Shown: positions 1 to 8,364, counted from the first letter of the stretch. The stretch: DNA of 64,000 nt from Mycetocola zhujimingii (GCF_003065425.1 NZ_CP026949.1:2170001-2234000); one strand, 5' to 3'. The notes: generated from the letters alone by a model not told the origin. A program made the numbers and translations.

Positions 1-187
1 TGTTGTGTGCCTCGCGGCCGATGAGCAGCGGCACGACGTGCTCGGTGAGGTAGGAGACGACGGCGAGTTCGCGGCCATTGAGCGTGGCGTCGCCCAGGCC
101 GGTGACGCCGTCCTCTGTCGTGAGCTTGAGCGTGACGAAGTTGCGGTCAGGACTTGTGACGATGACGTCGGCTTTTTCGATCTTCAT
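1..187 (-). CDS. manD: Mannonate dehydratase / RspA-like enolase-superfamily protein (5' part only)
   Basis: Only the first 62 codons are in the window; the gene runs off the left edge. The N-terminus reads [20 protein letters not shown] and continues with an [16 protein letters not shown] stretch. This matches the capping domain of the ManD/RspA family of the enolase superfamily (D-mannonate dehydratase, hexuronate catabolism; some members are low-activity or act on D-gluconate). Catalytic metal ligands lie outside the window, so substrate cannot be judged. The start at 187 is supported by an AAGGAA Shine-Dalgarno just upstream on the minus strand. It is divergent from gnd with about 170 bp between them. 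Confidence 0.8.
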   Translation of the reverse strand, partial: MKIEKADVIVTSPDRNFVTLKLTTEDGVTGLGDATLNGRELAVVSYLTEHVVPLLIGREAHN

Positions 188-357
188 TGATTTCCTTCGG
201 ACGGCGACGGCGAATGGGTCATGACGAGCGTATGGGGATCGATTCGCGAGGGACAGCATTTGCTAGCGTTGAGCGGTAGAGGCACCGCGCTGCAGCTCAC
301 GAGTTTCTTCCGGCGACCCGGTTTTTTCACACTGCACGACAACCAGAGGAGAGCCCC

Positions 358-1806
358 ATGGCCAACGCACAGGCAAACATCGGCGTGATCGGGATGGCGG
401 TGATGGGATCGAACCTCGCTCGAAACCTTGCGAGCCGCGAGGGCAACACTGTCGCGATCTACAACAGGTCCCCCGAGAAGACGCGGGCGGTCGTGGCCGA
501 GTTCCCCGAGGCCGGTTTTGTCGCATCGGAGTCCATCGAGGAATTTGCGGCGTCGCTCTCGAAGCCGCGCACGGCCATCATCATGGTGAAGGCTGGCGCC
601 GGCACCGACGCCGTCATCAACCAGCTGACCGAAGTGTTCGAACCGGGCGACATCATCGTCGACGGCGGCAACGCACTCTTTACCGACACGATCCGCCGTG
701 AGAAGGCCGTTCGCGAGACCGGCATCAACTTCGTGGGTGCCGGGATCTCCGGCGGCGAGGAAGGCGCGCTCAAGGGACCGAGCATCATGCCGGGCGGATC
801 AGCTGAAGCGTGGGAGACCCTCGGACCGATCCTGAAGTCGATCGCCGCTGTCGCGGAGGGCGAACCGTGTGTCACCCACGTCGGCACCGACGGCGCCGGC
901 CACTTCGTCAAGATGATCCACAACGGCATCGAGTACGCCGACATGCAGCTCATCGCGGAGGCATACGACCTCATCCGCCGTGGCACGGGCAAGTCCCCCG
1001 CCGAGATCGCCGACATCTTCACCGAGTGGAACAAGGGCGAACTCGAGAGCTACCTCATCGAGATCACCGCCGAGGTGCTGCGCCAGGTCGACGCCACAAC
1101 CGGACAGCCCCTCGTCGATGTCATCGTCGACCAGGCAGGCGCCAAGGGAACCGGAGCGTGGACCGTCCAGACGGCGCTCGACCTCGGCATCCCCGTTTCC
1201 GGAATCGCCGAAGCGGTGTTCGCACGGTCGCTGTCATCCAAGCCGGACCAGCGCCAGGCCGCGGCCCACCTTCCTGGACCATCGACGCAGTGGACGGTCG
1301 ACGACGCGGATGCGTTCGTCGAAGATGTTCGGCAGGCGCTCTACGCGTCGAAGATCATCGCGTACAGCCAGGGCTTCGACGAGATCGTCGCCGGGGCCGA
1401 GCAGTACAACTGGGACATCAAAAAGGGCGACATCGCCAAGATCTGGCGCGGCGGCTGCATCATCCGCGCCCAGTTCCTGAACCGCATCACCGAGGCATAC
1501 GACCAGGACCCGGGTCTGGTCGCGCTCGTGACCGCACCGTACTTCACCGACGCCGTTTCACGCACACAAGACGCCTGGCGCCGGGTCGTCGTTGCGGCAG
1601 CGCAGGCCGGCATCCCGTCCCCCGCCTTTGCGTCGTCGCTGTCGTACTACGACGGGCTTCGCGCCGACCGACTGCCCGCCGCGCTCATCCAGGGTCAGCG
1701 GGACTTCTTCGGCGCACACACCTACCGCCGCGTTGACGCCGAGGGCACCTTCCACACGCTCTGGTCGGGCGACCGCTCAGAGATCGAAGCGGCGGACACC
1801 CACTGA
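358..1806 (+). CDS. gnd: 6-phosphogluconate dehydrogenase, decarboxylating
   Basis: Oxidises and decarboxylates 6-phosphogluconate to ribulose 5-phosphate with NADP+ in the oxidative pentose phosphate pathway (cytosol). At 482 aa it is the usual length of the long (non-archaeal) family. Seen: the Rossmann fingerprint IGVIGMAVMGSNLARN at residues 8-23, the substrate-binding GGEEGALKGPSIMPGG stretch near 129-144, the active-site segment HFVKMIHNGIEY near 182-193, and the family signature DQAGAKGTGAWT near 260-271. An AGGAGA ribosome-binding site lies 5 nt before the ATG. The gene stands alone, divergent from the ManD-like gene and followed by its own hairpin terminator. Confidence 0.97.
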   Translation: MANAQANIGVIGMAVMGSNLARNLASREGNTVAIYNRSPEKTRAVVAEFPEAGFVASESIEEFAASLSKPRTAIIMVKAGAGTDAVINQLTEVFEPGDIIVDGGNALFTDTIRREKAVRETGINFVGAGISGGEEGALKGPSIMPGGSAEAWETLGPILKSIAAVAEGEPCVTHVGTDGAGHFVKMIHNGIEYADMQLIAEAYDLIRRGTGKSPAEIADIFTEWNKGELESYLIEITAEVLRQVDATTGQPLVDVIVDQAGAKGTGAWTVQTALDLGIPVSGIAEAVFARSLSSKPDQRQAAAHLPGPSTQWTVDDADAFVEDVRQALYASKIIAYSQGFDEIVAGAEQYNWDIKKGDIAKIWRGGCIIRAQFLNRITEAYDQDPGLVALVTAPYFTDAVSRTQDAWRRVVVAAAQAGIPSPAFASSLSYYDGLRADRLPAALIQGQRDFFGAHTYRRVDAEGTFHTLWSGDRSEIEAADTH

Positions 1807-1831
1807 GGTTCGCCTGACGAATTCACCGGTG

Positions 1832-1860
1832 ACGGGCTCCTCGCACAGCGAGGGGCCCGT
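1832..1860 (+). terminator. Hairpin terminator after gnd
   Basis: A 13-bp stem (ACGGGCTCCTCGC with GCGAGGGGCCCGT, one G-U pair) closes on a 3-nt ACA loop and is followed by TTGTCTGT, 25 nt after the gnd stop codon. The U-tract is weak, as is usual in high-GC actinobacteria. Confidence 0.7.
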
Positions 1861-1947
1861 TGTCTGTCACGCGCGGCATACCAGCGGGCGGCCCACGGAT
1901 CCCTGTACGCTCGAGATTCACAGCCCGGCTCACCGAGGATCCCCGAC

Positions 1948-2775
1948 ATGACCAACACCCCCACGCTTGCCGCGACAGAAACCCGACCGGCGGTGAGCTG
2001 GAAGCTCCTGCCAGGCATCCTGCTCGCACTGTCGGGATTCCTGCTCTTCGGACTTGACGAGCGCCCGGCCGGCTACATCACCCTCGCCGTCACACTGGTC
2101 GCGGCCGTGATCGTTGACCGTCGACTCGCCCGCGACGTCGTGCTCGTCGCCGTCGGGCTCCTTGCCCTCAGCCTCGTTCCCATCAACACCAACATCGAGT
2201 GGGAGCACATGCTCCTGATGGGCGCAGCGCTCGCCGCGGCGGTTCTCATCCCGTACCTCGTGTCCAGGTTCATCTACCGCGACCATGCGATTAAGTTCCC
2301 TGTCCTGACCGGAAAACGCTGGACCCGGATCGAGTTCGGTTATCTCATCGCCGTCGTTATCCTCGGCTGGTTCCTGTTGCCGATCTACATGATTCCCACT
2401 GGCGTCTACGAGAACTGGCCGGCGGCATCTGACCCCGGAAGCATCGCGCGACTGTTCCTCGGGACAAACGTTCTGGGGATCTGGGACGAGCTGTTCTTCA
2501 TCTGCACCACATTTACACTGCTTCGGCGGCACTTCCCCGACTGGCAGGCGAACCTGCTGCAGGCCGTTCTCTTCACGTCGTTCCTGTGGGAGCTGGGGTT
2601 CCACGCGTGGGGCCCCTTCATCATCTATCCGTTTGCGGTCCTGCAGGGGTGGATCTTCCGCCAGACCAAGTCACTGAGTTACATCGTCAGCGTCCACCTG
2701 CTCTTCGACTTCATCTTGTTCCTCGTCCTGCTCCACGCCCACAACTTGGACTGGCTGGCAATCTTCCTTTACTAG
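1948..2775 (+). CDS. CPBP-like polytopic membrane protein with degenerate protease motifs
   Basis: A 275-aa integral membrane protein with about eight hydrophobic segments. The C-terminal half resembles the CPBP/ABI (CAAX-processing-like) intramembrane protease family: WDELFF near residue 180 stands where the EExxxR motif is expected, FLWELGFHAWG near 215 resembles motif 2, and SVHLLFDF near 255 resembles the HxxxN/D motif. The first Glu is Asp and the motif-1 Arg is absent, so activity is uncertain. Between gnd and a small acidic protein, in the same direction. It may be a non-catalytic CPBP relative; the family call rests on motif spacing only. Confidence 0.55.
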   Translation: MTNTPTLAATETRPAVSWKLLPGILLALSGFLLFGLDERPAGYITLAVTLVAAVIVDRRLARDVVLVAVGLLALSLVPINTNIEWEHMLLMGAALAAAVLIPYLVSRFIYRDHAIKFPVLTGKRWTRIEFGYLIAVVILGWFLLPIYMIPTGVYENWPAASDPGSIARLFLGTNVLGIWDELFFICTTFTLLRRHFPDWQANLLQAVLFTSFLWELGFHAWGPFIIYPFAVLQGWIFRQTKSLSYIVSVHLLFDFILFLVLLHAHNLDWLAIFLY

Positions 2776-2838
2776 CCGGCGGACGGTTGGGTCGGGGCTC
2801 TGGCTGAGTACAGAATGGGAACAACACCAGGAGGCCAC

Positions 2839-3087
2839 ATGTCGGATTCAGAAATCGCACGGGACACAACAGCGCCGGTGCAGGACCAGCACCCGCAGCC
2901 GATCGACGAGAAGATCGCCGGCATCCTCATCCAGGAGGAAGCTGACCTTGCCGGGCACGACGAGGCAGAGGTTCTCGAAGCGCTCCGCGAGCGGTTCTCC
3001 GACGCGGGCATCGCCATCGCAGAGGACGACCTCCTTGAGAGCGCCGCCCGCATCGCCCGGTCGGATCTTCACGGCTTCTCAGGCTAG
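2839..3087 (+). CDS. Small acidic hypothetical protein
   Basis: An 82-aa, Asp/Glu-rich soluble protein, predicted mostly helical. The ATG at 2839 is chosen because AGGAGG lies 6 nt upstream; a longer reading from 2815 would put that ribosome-binding site inside the gene. The middle part (EKIAGILIQEEADLAGHDEA) and the end (DDLLESAARIARSDL) look like two amphipathic helices. No known family recognised. It may be co-transcribed with the CPBP-like gene 63 bp upstream. Confidence 0.7.
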   Translation: MSDSEIARDTTAPVQDQHPQPIDEKIAGILIQEEADLAGHDEAEVLEALRERFSDAGIAIAEDDLLESAARIARSDLHGFSG

Positions 3088-3214
3088 ACGGCGCTCGCGC
3101 CGGTGACGACGTCGACCTGTCGAACTCGCGCGCCGTTCACGGTGGCGACGACAGATCTTCGGGCGGGAAGCGTCAGGCCCTTCCATTCCGGCCCAGGATT
3201 ACTTACCATCTCGG

Positions 3215-3330
3215 TATAAGATCCTCCCCGAAACTGGACCGCTTAGGTGCTAGTGAGAGCACCCGGACGCCGGACCATGATCGAGGGTCTTGGAGGACGG
3301 GGTAATCGGGATACCCCGTCCTCTACCCTG
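3215..3330 (+). ncRNA. Candidate small RNA between convergent genes
   Basis: The 300-bp gap between the small acidic gene and prs has no coding ORF but does contain RNA-like structure. A TATAAG/TAAGAT -10-like element at 3215-3222 is followed by a GGTGCT/AGCACC hairpin near 3246-3263, and then by a 12-bp perfect hairpin at 3293-3323. No good -35 element is visible. No known RNA family (tRNA, 6S, SRP, 6C) was recognised. This is inference from promoter-structure-terminator order only. Confidence 0.3.
3293..3323. terminator. Perfect 12-bp hairpin, probable terminator for prs and/or the upstream small RNA
   Basis: GAGGACGGGGTA pairs perfectly with TACCCCGTCCTC across a 7-nt loop. It lies 65 bp past the prs stop codon (minus strand) and about 205 bp past the small acidic gene. 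Neither strand has a clear U-tract, so termination is inferred from stem strength and position. Confidence 0.55.
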
Positions 3331-3353
3331 TGTGGCACCGGCGGTCCGGCGCC

Positions 3354-3383
3354 ACTCAGCCAGGGTTCGCTCAGCCAGGTTTT
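3354..3383. repeat. Two tandem copies of a 15-bp repeat at the prs 3' end
   Basis: CACTCAGCCAGGGTT (3354-3368) is followed at once by CGCTCAGCCAGGTTT (3369-3383), 13 of 15 positions identical. The array ends 4 bp from the prs stop codon. Confidence 0.7.
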
Positions 3384-3387
3384 GGGG

Positions 3388-4365
3388 CTACGCCGCCCCG
3401 TCGAACATGCTCGTCACTGAACCGTCTTCGAAGACCTCGTGAATGGCACGGGCCAGAAGCGGCGCGATAGGCAGGACTGTCAAACGTTCGAACCGCTTCT
3501 CGTCGGGGATGGGGAGCGTGTCGGTCACCACGACCGAGTCGATGAAGTCGCTCTGCAGGATCTCGGTCGCCGGATCGCTGAAGACCGCGTGGGTGGCCGC
3601 GACGACAACGCCGATCGCACCGGCTGCCTTGAGTGCTTCCGCTGCCCGAACGATGGTCCGGCCGGTGTCGATGAGGTCATCGACGAGGAGGCAGACCCTG
3701 CCCTCGACCTGCCCGACGATCTCGTGCACCGAGACCTGGTTGGGAACCAGCGGATCGCGGCGCTTGTGGATGATGGCGAGCGGCACTCCGAGCTTGTCGC
3801 TCCAGATGTCTGCAACGCGCACGCGGCCCATGTCGGGCGAAACCACGGTGAGTGTTTCGGGATCGAGCTTCTCGCGGAAGTGGTTGAGCAACACCGGCAT
3901 CGCGAACAGGTGGTCGACAGGACCGTCGAAGAAACCCTGGATCTGAGCGGCGTGCAGGTCGACAGACATGATCCGGTCTGCCCCGGCGACCTTGAACAGG
4001 TCAGCGACGAGACGGGCAGAGATCGGCTCGCGTCCACGGCCCTTCTTGTCCTGGCGTGCATAGGGATAGAACGGTGCCACCACTGTGATGCGCTTCGCCG
4101 AAGCACGCTTGAGCGCGTCGACCATGATGAGCTGCTCCATCAACCACTCGTTGATGGGAGCAGTGTGCGACTGGATCACAAAGGCATCAGACCCGCGGAC
4201 GCTCTCGTCGAAGCGTGCGTAGAGCTCACCGTTGGCGAACGTGCGTGCGTCGGTCGGAACGAGTTCGGAGCCGAGTTCGGCTGCAATGTCGACAGCCAGT
4301 TGGGGGTGAGCACGACCCGATACGAGGACGAGTCGCTTCTCTCCGCTCATTTTGATGCCAGACAC
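3388..4365 (-). CDS. prs: Ribose-phosphate diphosphokinase (PRPP synthetase)
   Basis: Makes 5-phosphoribosyl 1-diphosphate from ribose 5-phosphate and ATP for nucleotide, His and Trp synthesis. The 325-aa product carries the class I features: FYPYARQDKKGRGREPISA near residue 97 (ATP-site flexible loop), SVDLHAAQIQGFFD (catalytic His region) near 132, and the PRPP-binding loop LLVDDLIDTGRTI near 221. The start is taken as GTG 4365 because AGGAAG lies about 9 nt upstream; ATG 4350 has no ribosome-binding site. It follows glmU by 39 nt on the same strand, the usual actinobacterial glmU-prs order, so the two are probably co-transcribed. Confidence 0.97.
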   Translation of the reverse strand: MSGIKMSGEKRLVLVSGRAHPQLAVDIAAELGSELVPTDARTFANGELYARFDESVRGSDAFVIQSHTAPINEWLMEQLIMVDALKRASAKRITVVAPFYPYARQDKKGRGREPISARLVADLFKVAGADRIMSVDLHAAQIQGFFDGPVDHLFAMPVLLNHFREKLDPETLTVVSPDMGRVRVADIWSDKLGVPLAIIHKRRDPLVPNQVSVHEIVGQVEGRVCLLVDDLIDTGRTIVRAAEALKAAGAIGVVVAATHAVFSDPATEILQSDFIDSVVVTDTLPIPDEKRFERLTVLPIAPLLARAIHEVFEDGSVTSMFDGAA

Positions 4366-4404
4366 ATGGCCCGCTTCCTGCCGGCCGAGCCGGCGTTGTA
4401 CCGC

Positions 4405-5856
4405 TTAGTTTTCTTCGTGGGGGTTTGTGGTCTGTCCGGACGCCGCCGCAGCTGCGGTGGCGGCCGCTGTGCCGGCCCGATGGGTTTCGACCCAGCCCGC
4501 CATGTTGCGCTGCGGAGCTACGTTGATCGCGAGCGCCCCTGCGGGCACGTCCTTGCGGACGACGGTGCCTGCACCTGTGTACGCGCCGTCTCCAATTGTA
4601 ACCGGCGCCACGAACACGCCGTGCGAGCCGGTCCGCACGTGTGAGCCGACGACAGACGAGTGCTTCTTCACTCCGTCATAGTTGGCGAAGATGCTGCCGG
4701 CGCCGATGTTCGACTGCTCCCCGATCTCGGCGTCACCGACATAGGAGAGGTGGGGCACCTTGCTGCCGGTGCCGATCTTCGCGTTCTTCGTCTCAACGAA
4801 CGCCCCGATCTTGCCGTCAGCGCCGAGGACGGTGCCGGGCCGGAGGAAGGAGAACGGACCAACGGATGCTCCCGCACCGATCACGGCGAGGGTCGCGTCT
4901 GTGCGCTTCACCTCAGCGTTCGCACCGACCTCGCAGTCGACGAGCGTCGTGTCGGGGCCGATGATGGCGCCGGTGGCGACATCGGTTGCCCTGAGCAGCT
5001 GGGTCCCCGGCTTGACCGTGACGTCGGGTGCGAGGGTCACCTGCACATCGATCCACGTGGATGACGGGTCCTGGATGGTGACGCCGGAGAGCTGCCAGCC
5101 CCTGATGATCATTGCGTTGAGCCGTGCGGCCTGTGCGCTCAGCTGGGCGCGATCGTTCACTCCCTCGACGAGCCAGGGTTCAGCGACGGGGATGGCCGAG
5201 ACGTCGAGTCCGTCCGCGCGGAGCAGACCGACGACATCCGTCAGGTATTTCTCCCCCTGCGCGTTGTTCGTCGTGAGCTTTGCGAGCTCGGTGCGGAGCA
5301 GTGACAGAGAGAACACGTAGACACCCGCGTTGATCTCGGAGACCGCGCGCTCCGCCTCGGTAGCGTCCTTCTGCTCGACGATGTAGTCGACGGCACCGTC
5401 GGTCGTGCGGATGATGCGTCCGTACCCCGTCGCGTCGGCGAGAACCGCCGACAGCAGCGTCGCAGCGGCGCCATCCGCCCTGTGCCGCGAGACCAGGGAG
5501 GTGAGGGTGTCGGCGTCGAGAAGCGGAACGTCGCCGTTGATGACGAGAACGTCCCCGTCAAAGGCGTCGGGAAGAGCGGCAACGGCCTGCTCGACCGCGC
5601 GCCCTGTTCCGGGCACCTCGTCCTGGTCGACAATGATGCTTTCGGGCAGTTCAGCGGTGATGACCTCAACGAGGCGGTCGCGCTCGTGCCTCACCACGGC
5701 CACAACGTGTGCGGCGTCGAGCGCTCGTGCGGTCGCAAGAACATGGCTGACCATGGGCACTCCCGCGAGGGGGTGCAGGAGTTTCGGGGTGGCTGACTTC
5801 ATTCGCGTGCCCTGACCGGCGGCCAGGATGACGATTGCAAGTTTGGTGTCTGCCAC
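4405..5856 (-). CDS. glmU: Bifunctional GlmU: GlcNAc-1-P uridylyltransferase / GlcN-1-P acetyltransferase
   Basis: Makes UDP-GlcNAc for peptidoglycan. The 483-aa product has an N-terminal nucleotidyltransferase domain (LAAGQGTRMKSATPKLLHP at residues 11-29; NGDVPLLDADT near 107) and a C-terminal left-handed beta-helix acetyltransferase domain with hexapeptide repeats (PFSFLRPGTVLG, HLSYVGDAEIG, NIGAGSIFANYDG). The last ~30 residues are an Ala-rich tail, commonly seen in actinobacterial GlmU. The start is GTG with GGGGAA about 7 nt upstream. It lies 81 bp downstream of tRNA-Gln on the same strand and precedes prs. Confidence 0.97.
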   Translation of the reverse strand: MADTKLAIVILAAGQGTRMKSATPKLLHPLAGVPMVSHVLATARALDAAHVVAVVRHERDRLVEVITAELPESIIVDQDEVPGTGRAVEQAVAALPDAFDGDVLVINGDVPLLDADTLTSLVSRHRADGAAATLLSAVLADATGYGRIIRTTDGAVDYIVEQKDATEAERAVSEINAGVYVFSLSLLRTELAKLTTNNAQGEKYLTDVVGLLRADGLDVSAIPVAEPWLVEGVNDRAQLSAQAARLNAMIIRGWQLSGVTIQDPSSTWIDVQVTLAPDVTVKPGTQLLRATDVATGAIIGPDTTLVDCEVGANAEVKRTDATLAVIGAGASVGPFSFLRPGTVLGADGKIGAFVETKNAKIGTGSKVPHLSYVGDAEIGEQSNIGAGSIFANYDGVKKHSSVVGSHVRTGSHGVFVAPVTIGDGAYTGAGTVVRKDVPAGALAINVAPQRNMAGWVETHRAGTAAATAAAAASGQTTNPHEEN

Positions 5857-5937
5857 AGGTATTTCCCCCGAAGTGTCGATTGGGCCAGGTTCCAGGTGGA
5901 CCGTAGCTGTCGTGCCGGCTGGGAGCCGCTCATTCCG

Positions 5938-6009
5938 CTCCGCCTCCAGGACTCGAACCTGGACCGAACAACTCCAAAGGTTGCCGTGCTGCCATTACAC
6001 TAAGGCGGA
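5938..6009 (-). tRNA. tRNA-Gln (anticodon TTG)
   Basis: The minus strand folds as a 72-nt tRNA: acceptor TCCGCCT/AGGCGGA plus discriminator G, anticodon stem GCAAC/GTTGT with loop CTTTGGA (anticodon TTG, Gln), and T-arm with GGTTCGAGTCC. No CCA is encoded. It lies upstream of glmU in the same direction, a conserved actinobacterial arrangement. Confidence 0.97.
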
Positions 6010-6082
6010 CCGCGCACGCCGGAGCCTACGCAAGAGTCAAGTCTGCCAGATAATGGCCGCCGACCCGGCCGGTCAGAGGCAC

Positions 6083-6088
6083 GATAAT
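6083..6088 (+). promoter_or_regulatory. -10-like element placing a leaderless start for the MarR gene
   Basis: GATAAT, followed by exactly 6 nt and then ATG 6095. Transcription would begin at or next to the A of the start codon. No well-spaced Shine-Dalgarno is present. Confidence 0.55.
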
Positions 6089-6094
6089 GGAGAA

Positions 6095-6613
6095 ATGGCC
6101 GAAACGAGTGACGAAGTCGACAGGATCGTCGAGGCGTGGGAGCGCGAGCGGCCCGACCTGAACTTCGCTCCCCTTCAGGTGCTCTCGCGGGTAGCCAGGC
6201 TCACCAGGCATCTCGATCGCGCAAGGCGCACAGCGTTCGCGCGCTCGAAGCTCGAGTCGTGGGAGTTCGACGTGCTGAGCGCCCTTCGTCGCGCGGGTCG
6301 CCCGTACACGCTCAGTCCCAAGCAACTGCTCCAGCAGACCCTGGTCTCGAGCGGCACCATGACCAACCGGATCGACAGGCTCGTAGCATCCGGTCTCGTC
6401 GAACGCAAGGCAGACCCCGGAGACGGCCGCGGCATCCTCGTTGTGATGACCCCGACCGGACTGACCCGCGTCGACGCGGCCATCACGAGACTCGTCGATG
6501 CCGAGGCAGACATCCTGGCATCACTGTCGCCAGCGGACCAGCACAAGCTGGCAGGGCTGCTGCGCAAATTGAGCCTCGACTTCGACGCGGCCTCCCCCGC
6601 TAACGACGCATGA
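6095..6613 (+). CDS. MarR-family transcriptional regulator
   Basis: A 172-aa winged-helix regulator. Seen: helical N-terminus, then WEFDVLSALRRAG.PYTLSPKQLLQ and TLVSSGTMTNRIDRLVASGLVERK (recognition-helix region, about residues 75-110), followed by the wing DPGDGRGILVVMTPTG. ATG 6095 is chosen because a -10-like hexamer lies 6 nt upstream and no family similarity extends further. MarR proteins bind DNA as dimers and usually respond to small phenolic or oxidative ligands; the ligand here is unknown. Its last 14 bp overlap the end of metI on the other strand, so the two genes converge with no terminator space. Confidence 0.88.
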   Translation: MAETSDEVDRIVEAWERERPDLNFAPLQVLSRVARLTRHLDRARRTAFARSKLESWEFDVLSALRRAGRPYTLSPKQLLQQTLVSSGTMTNRIDRLVASGLVERKADPGDGRGILVVMTPTGLTRVDAAITRLVDAEADILASLSPADQHKLAGLLRKLSLDFDAASPANDA

Positions 6614-7259
6614 TTTTGCGCGCGAGCGCGTTGCCGAAGAACTGGATGAGCTGAACGAAGAGGATCACCACGAGCACGGCCGCCCAGGTAACGAGGGGGT
6701 TGAACTGCCGGTAGCCGTACTGGATGGCGAAGTTTCCGATGCCGCCACCGCCGATGTACCCGCCGACCGCGCTCATGTCGACGAGCACGATGAAGACAAA
6801 GGTGTAGCCGAGGATGAGCGGCCCCAGAGCTTCAGGAATCAGCACGGTCCGGATGATGTACAGCGGGCTGGCCCCTGCAGCACGCGCGGCCTCAATGACG
6901 CCGGGTGACACCGTGAGCAGGTTCTGTTCGACAATGCGGCTGATACCGAATGCCGCACCGATGGAAATGGCGAAGATCAGCGCCCCGTTGCCGATACCTG
7001 TACCGAGCACGAGCCGCGCGAGCGGCTGGATGGCCGCAATGAAGATGATGAACGGGATGGGCCGGAAAATGTTGACGAGGACGTTGATCACCGTGAACGC
7101 GACCCGGTTCTCGAGAATCGAGCCCGCACGCGTGACGTAGAGGCCGAGTCCGATCACGAGGCCGGCGATACCGCCGAACACCAAGCTCGCGGCGACGATG
7201 TAGAGCGTCTCCCATGCCGCCTCGCCAAGCTGGGGCAGAAGATCAATCAGTTTGTCCAT
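6600..7259 (-). CDS. metI: Methionine ABC transporter permease MetI
   Basis: Inner-membrane subunit of the D/L-methionine importer. It is 219 aa, the usual length, with five hydrophobic segments and the permease EAA-like loop EAARAAGASPLYIIRTVLIPEALG near residue 120, which docks on MetN. The gene starts 2 bp after the metN stop, so the pair is translationally coupled. Convergent with and overlapping the MarR gene. Confidence 0.95.
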   Translation of the reverse strand: MDKLIDLLPQLGEAAWETLYIVAASLVFGGIAGLVIGLGLYVTRAGSILENRVAFTVINVLVNIFRPIPFIIFIAAIQPLARLVLGTGIGNGALIFAISIGAAFGISRIVEQNLLTVSPGVIEAARAAGASPLYIIRTVLIPEALGPLILGYTFVFIVLVDMSAVGGYIGGGGIGNFAIQYGYRQFNPLVTWAAVLVVILFVQLIQFFGNALARKIMRR

Positions 7260-7261
7260 GC

Positions 7262-8290
7262 TCAGCGCACCTCCGTTACTTCAGAGTGGGTTTCAATCTG
7301 CGCCAGGGCCGCGTCAAGCGCGGCGTCATCACCCTGGAGGGCGAGCGTCAGGTGGCCGAACGCCCGGCCACGGATGTCGTTTATCCCGCCGTAGACGAGT
7401 TCGAAGCGGATGCCGGCTGCCGCGAGGTCGAGGAAGACCTGCGCTTGTGAGTCGTTGCCGTCACGGAACGAGAAGGTGACGATCCGTCCGTCGTGGCGAG
7501 CGCGGAGTGTCGCGACCTCGACCGGTGACGGGATGCCCTGCACGACCGTGGACACAAACCGAGCTGATGCGGCGTTCTGTGGCGAGGAGAAGACGTCGAA
7601 GACATCTCCCCGCTCCACGATCCGGCCTCCGTCCATCACGGCCACCTTGGTGGCGAGCGAGCGGATGACGTCCATCTCGTGGGTGATGAGGATGATCGTG
7701 ACGCCGAGTTCGCGGTTGACCCGGTCGAGGAGCGAGAGGACTTCGCTCGTCGTCTCCGGGTCGAGCGCGCTCGTCGCTTCGTCGGCCAGCAGTAACGACG
7801 GCGAGGTCGCGAGAGCGCGCGCAATACCGACGCGCTGCTTCTGGCCTCCGGACAGCTGGTCAGGGTAATTCTTCGCCTTGTCACTCAAGCCGACAAACCG
7901 AAGCATCTCCGCCACGCGTTCGGTGATCTCGGCCGACGGGCGGCCAGCAACCTCGAGCGGGTACGCCACGTTCTTTGCGACGGTCTTGGAGTTGAAGAGG
8001 TTGAACTGCTGGAAGATCATTCCGATGTCGCCGCGAACCGCCCGCATTGAGCGCTCTTTGAGCGAGGTGATCTCGGTCCCGTTGACGACGATGCTTCCTG
8101 ACGTCGCCTTCTCGAGCCCGTTCACGAGCCGGACCAGCGTGGACTTCCCCGCTCCCGAGTAGCCGATGATCCCGTAGACGTCGCCCGGTTCGACCTCGAT
8201 ACTCACGCCGTCGATGGCGACGACGGGCGCGCCGCCCTTCTGGGCCGGCGGATAAGACTTGACGACATCCGTCATGCTGACGATGCTCAC
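7262..8290 (-). CDS. metN: Methionine ABC transporter ATP-binding protein MetN
   Basis: ATPase of the methionine importer, 342 aa. Seen: Walker A GYSGAGKSTL near residue 43, signature LSGGQKQRVGIARAL near 145, Walker B LLLADEATSALD, and the H-loop ITHEMDVI. The C-terminal ~80 residues form the NIL/ACT-like regulatory domain that in E. coli MetN binds methionine and inhibits transport. The start is GTG with GAGGAAC upstream. It is separated from metQ by 74 bp that hold a strong hairpin. Confidence 0.96.
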   Translation of the reverse strand: MSIVSMTDVVKSYPPAQKGGAPVVAIDGVSIEVEPGDVYGIIGYSGAGKSTLVRLVNGLEKATSGSIVVNGTEITSLKERSMRAVRGDIGMIFQQFNLFNSKTVAKNVAYPLEVAGRPSAEITERVAEMLRFVGLSDKAKNYPDQLSGGQKQRVGIARALATSPSLLLADEATSALDPETTSEVLSLLDRVNRELGVTIILITHEMDVIRSLATKVAVMDGGRIVERGDVFDVFSSPQNAASARFVSTVVQGIPSPVEVATLRARHDGRIVTFSFRDGNDSQAQVFLDLAAAGIRFELVYGGINDIRGRAFGHLTLALQGDDAALDAALAQIETHSEVTEVR

Positions 8291-8315
8291 TGGTGTTCCT
8301 CTCGATGACGCGAAC

Positions 8316-8344
8316 AGGCGCCGGAGTCACAAACTCCGGCGCCT
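8316..8344 (-). terminator. Intercistronic hairpin between metQ and metN
   Basis: A perfect 12-bp stem (AGGCGCCGGAGT with ACTCCGGCGCCT) around a CACAA loop, about 20 nt after the metQ stop. There is no U-tract. The position suggests a partial terminator or an RNA 3'-end stabiliser that keeps binding-protein mRNA above permease/ATPase mRNA. Confidence 0.6.
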
Positions 8345-8364
8345 CAGGCTCGTTCGTGGTGCTT

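Noticed and set aside
3439-4644. Long plus-strand ORF (401 aa) opposite prs/glmU
   Set aside because: Lies antisense to two certain genes, with no start signal and no family features; it arises from codon bias in high-GC DNA.
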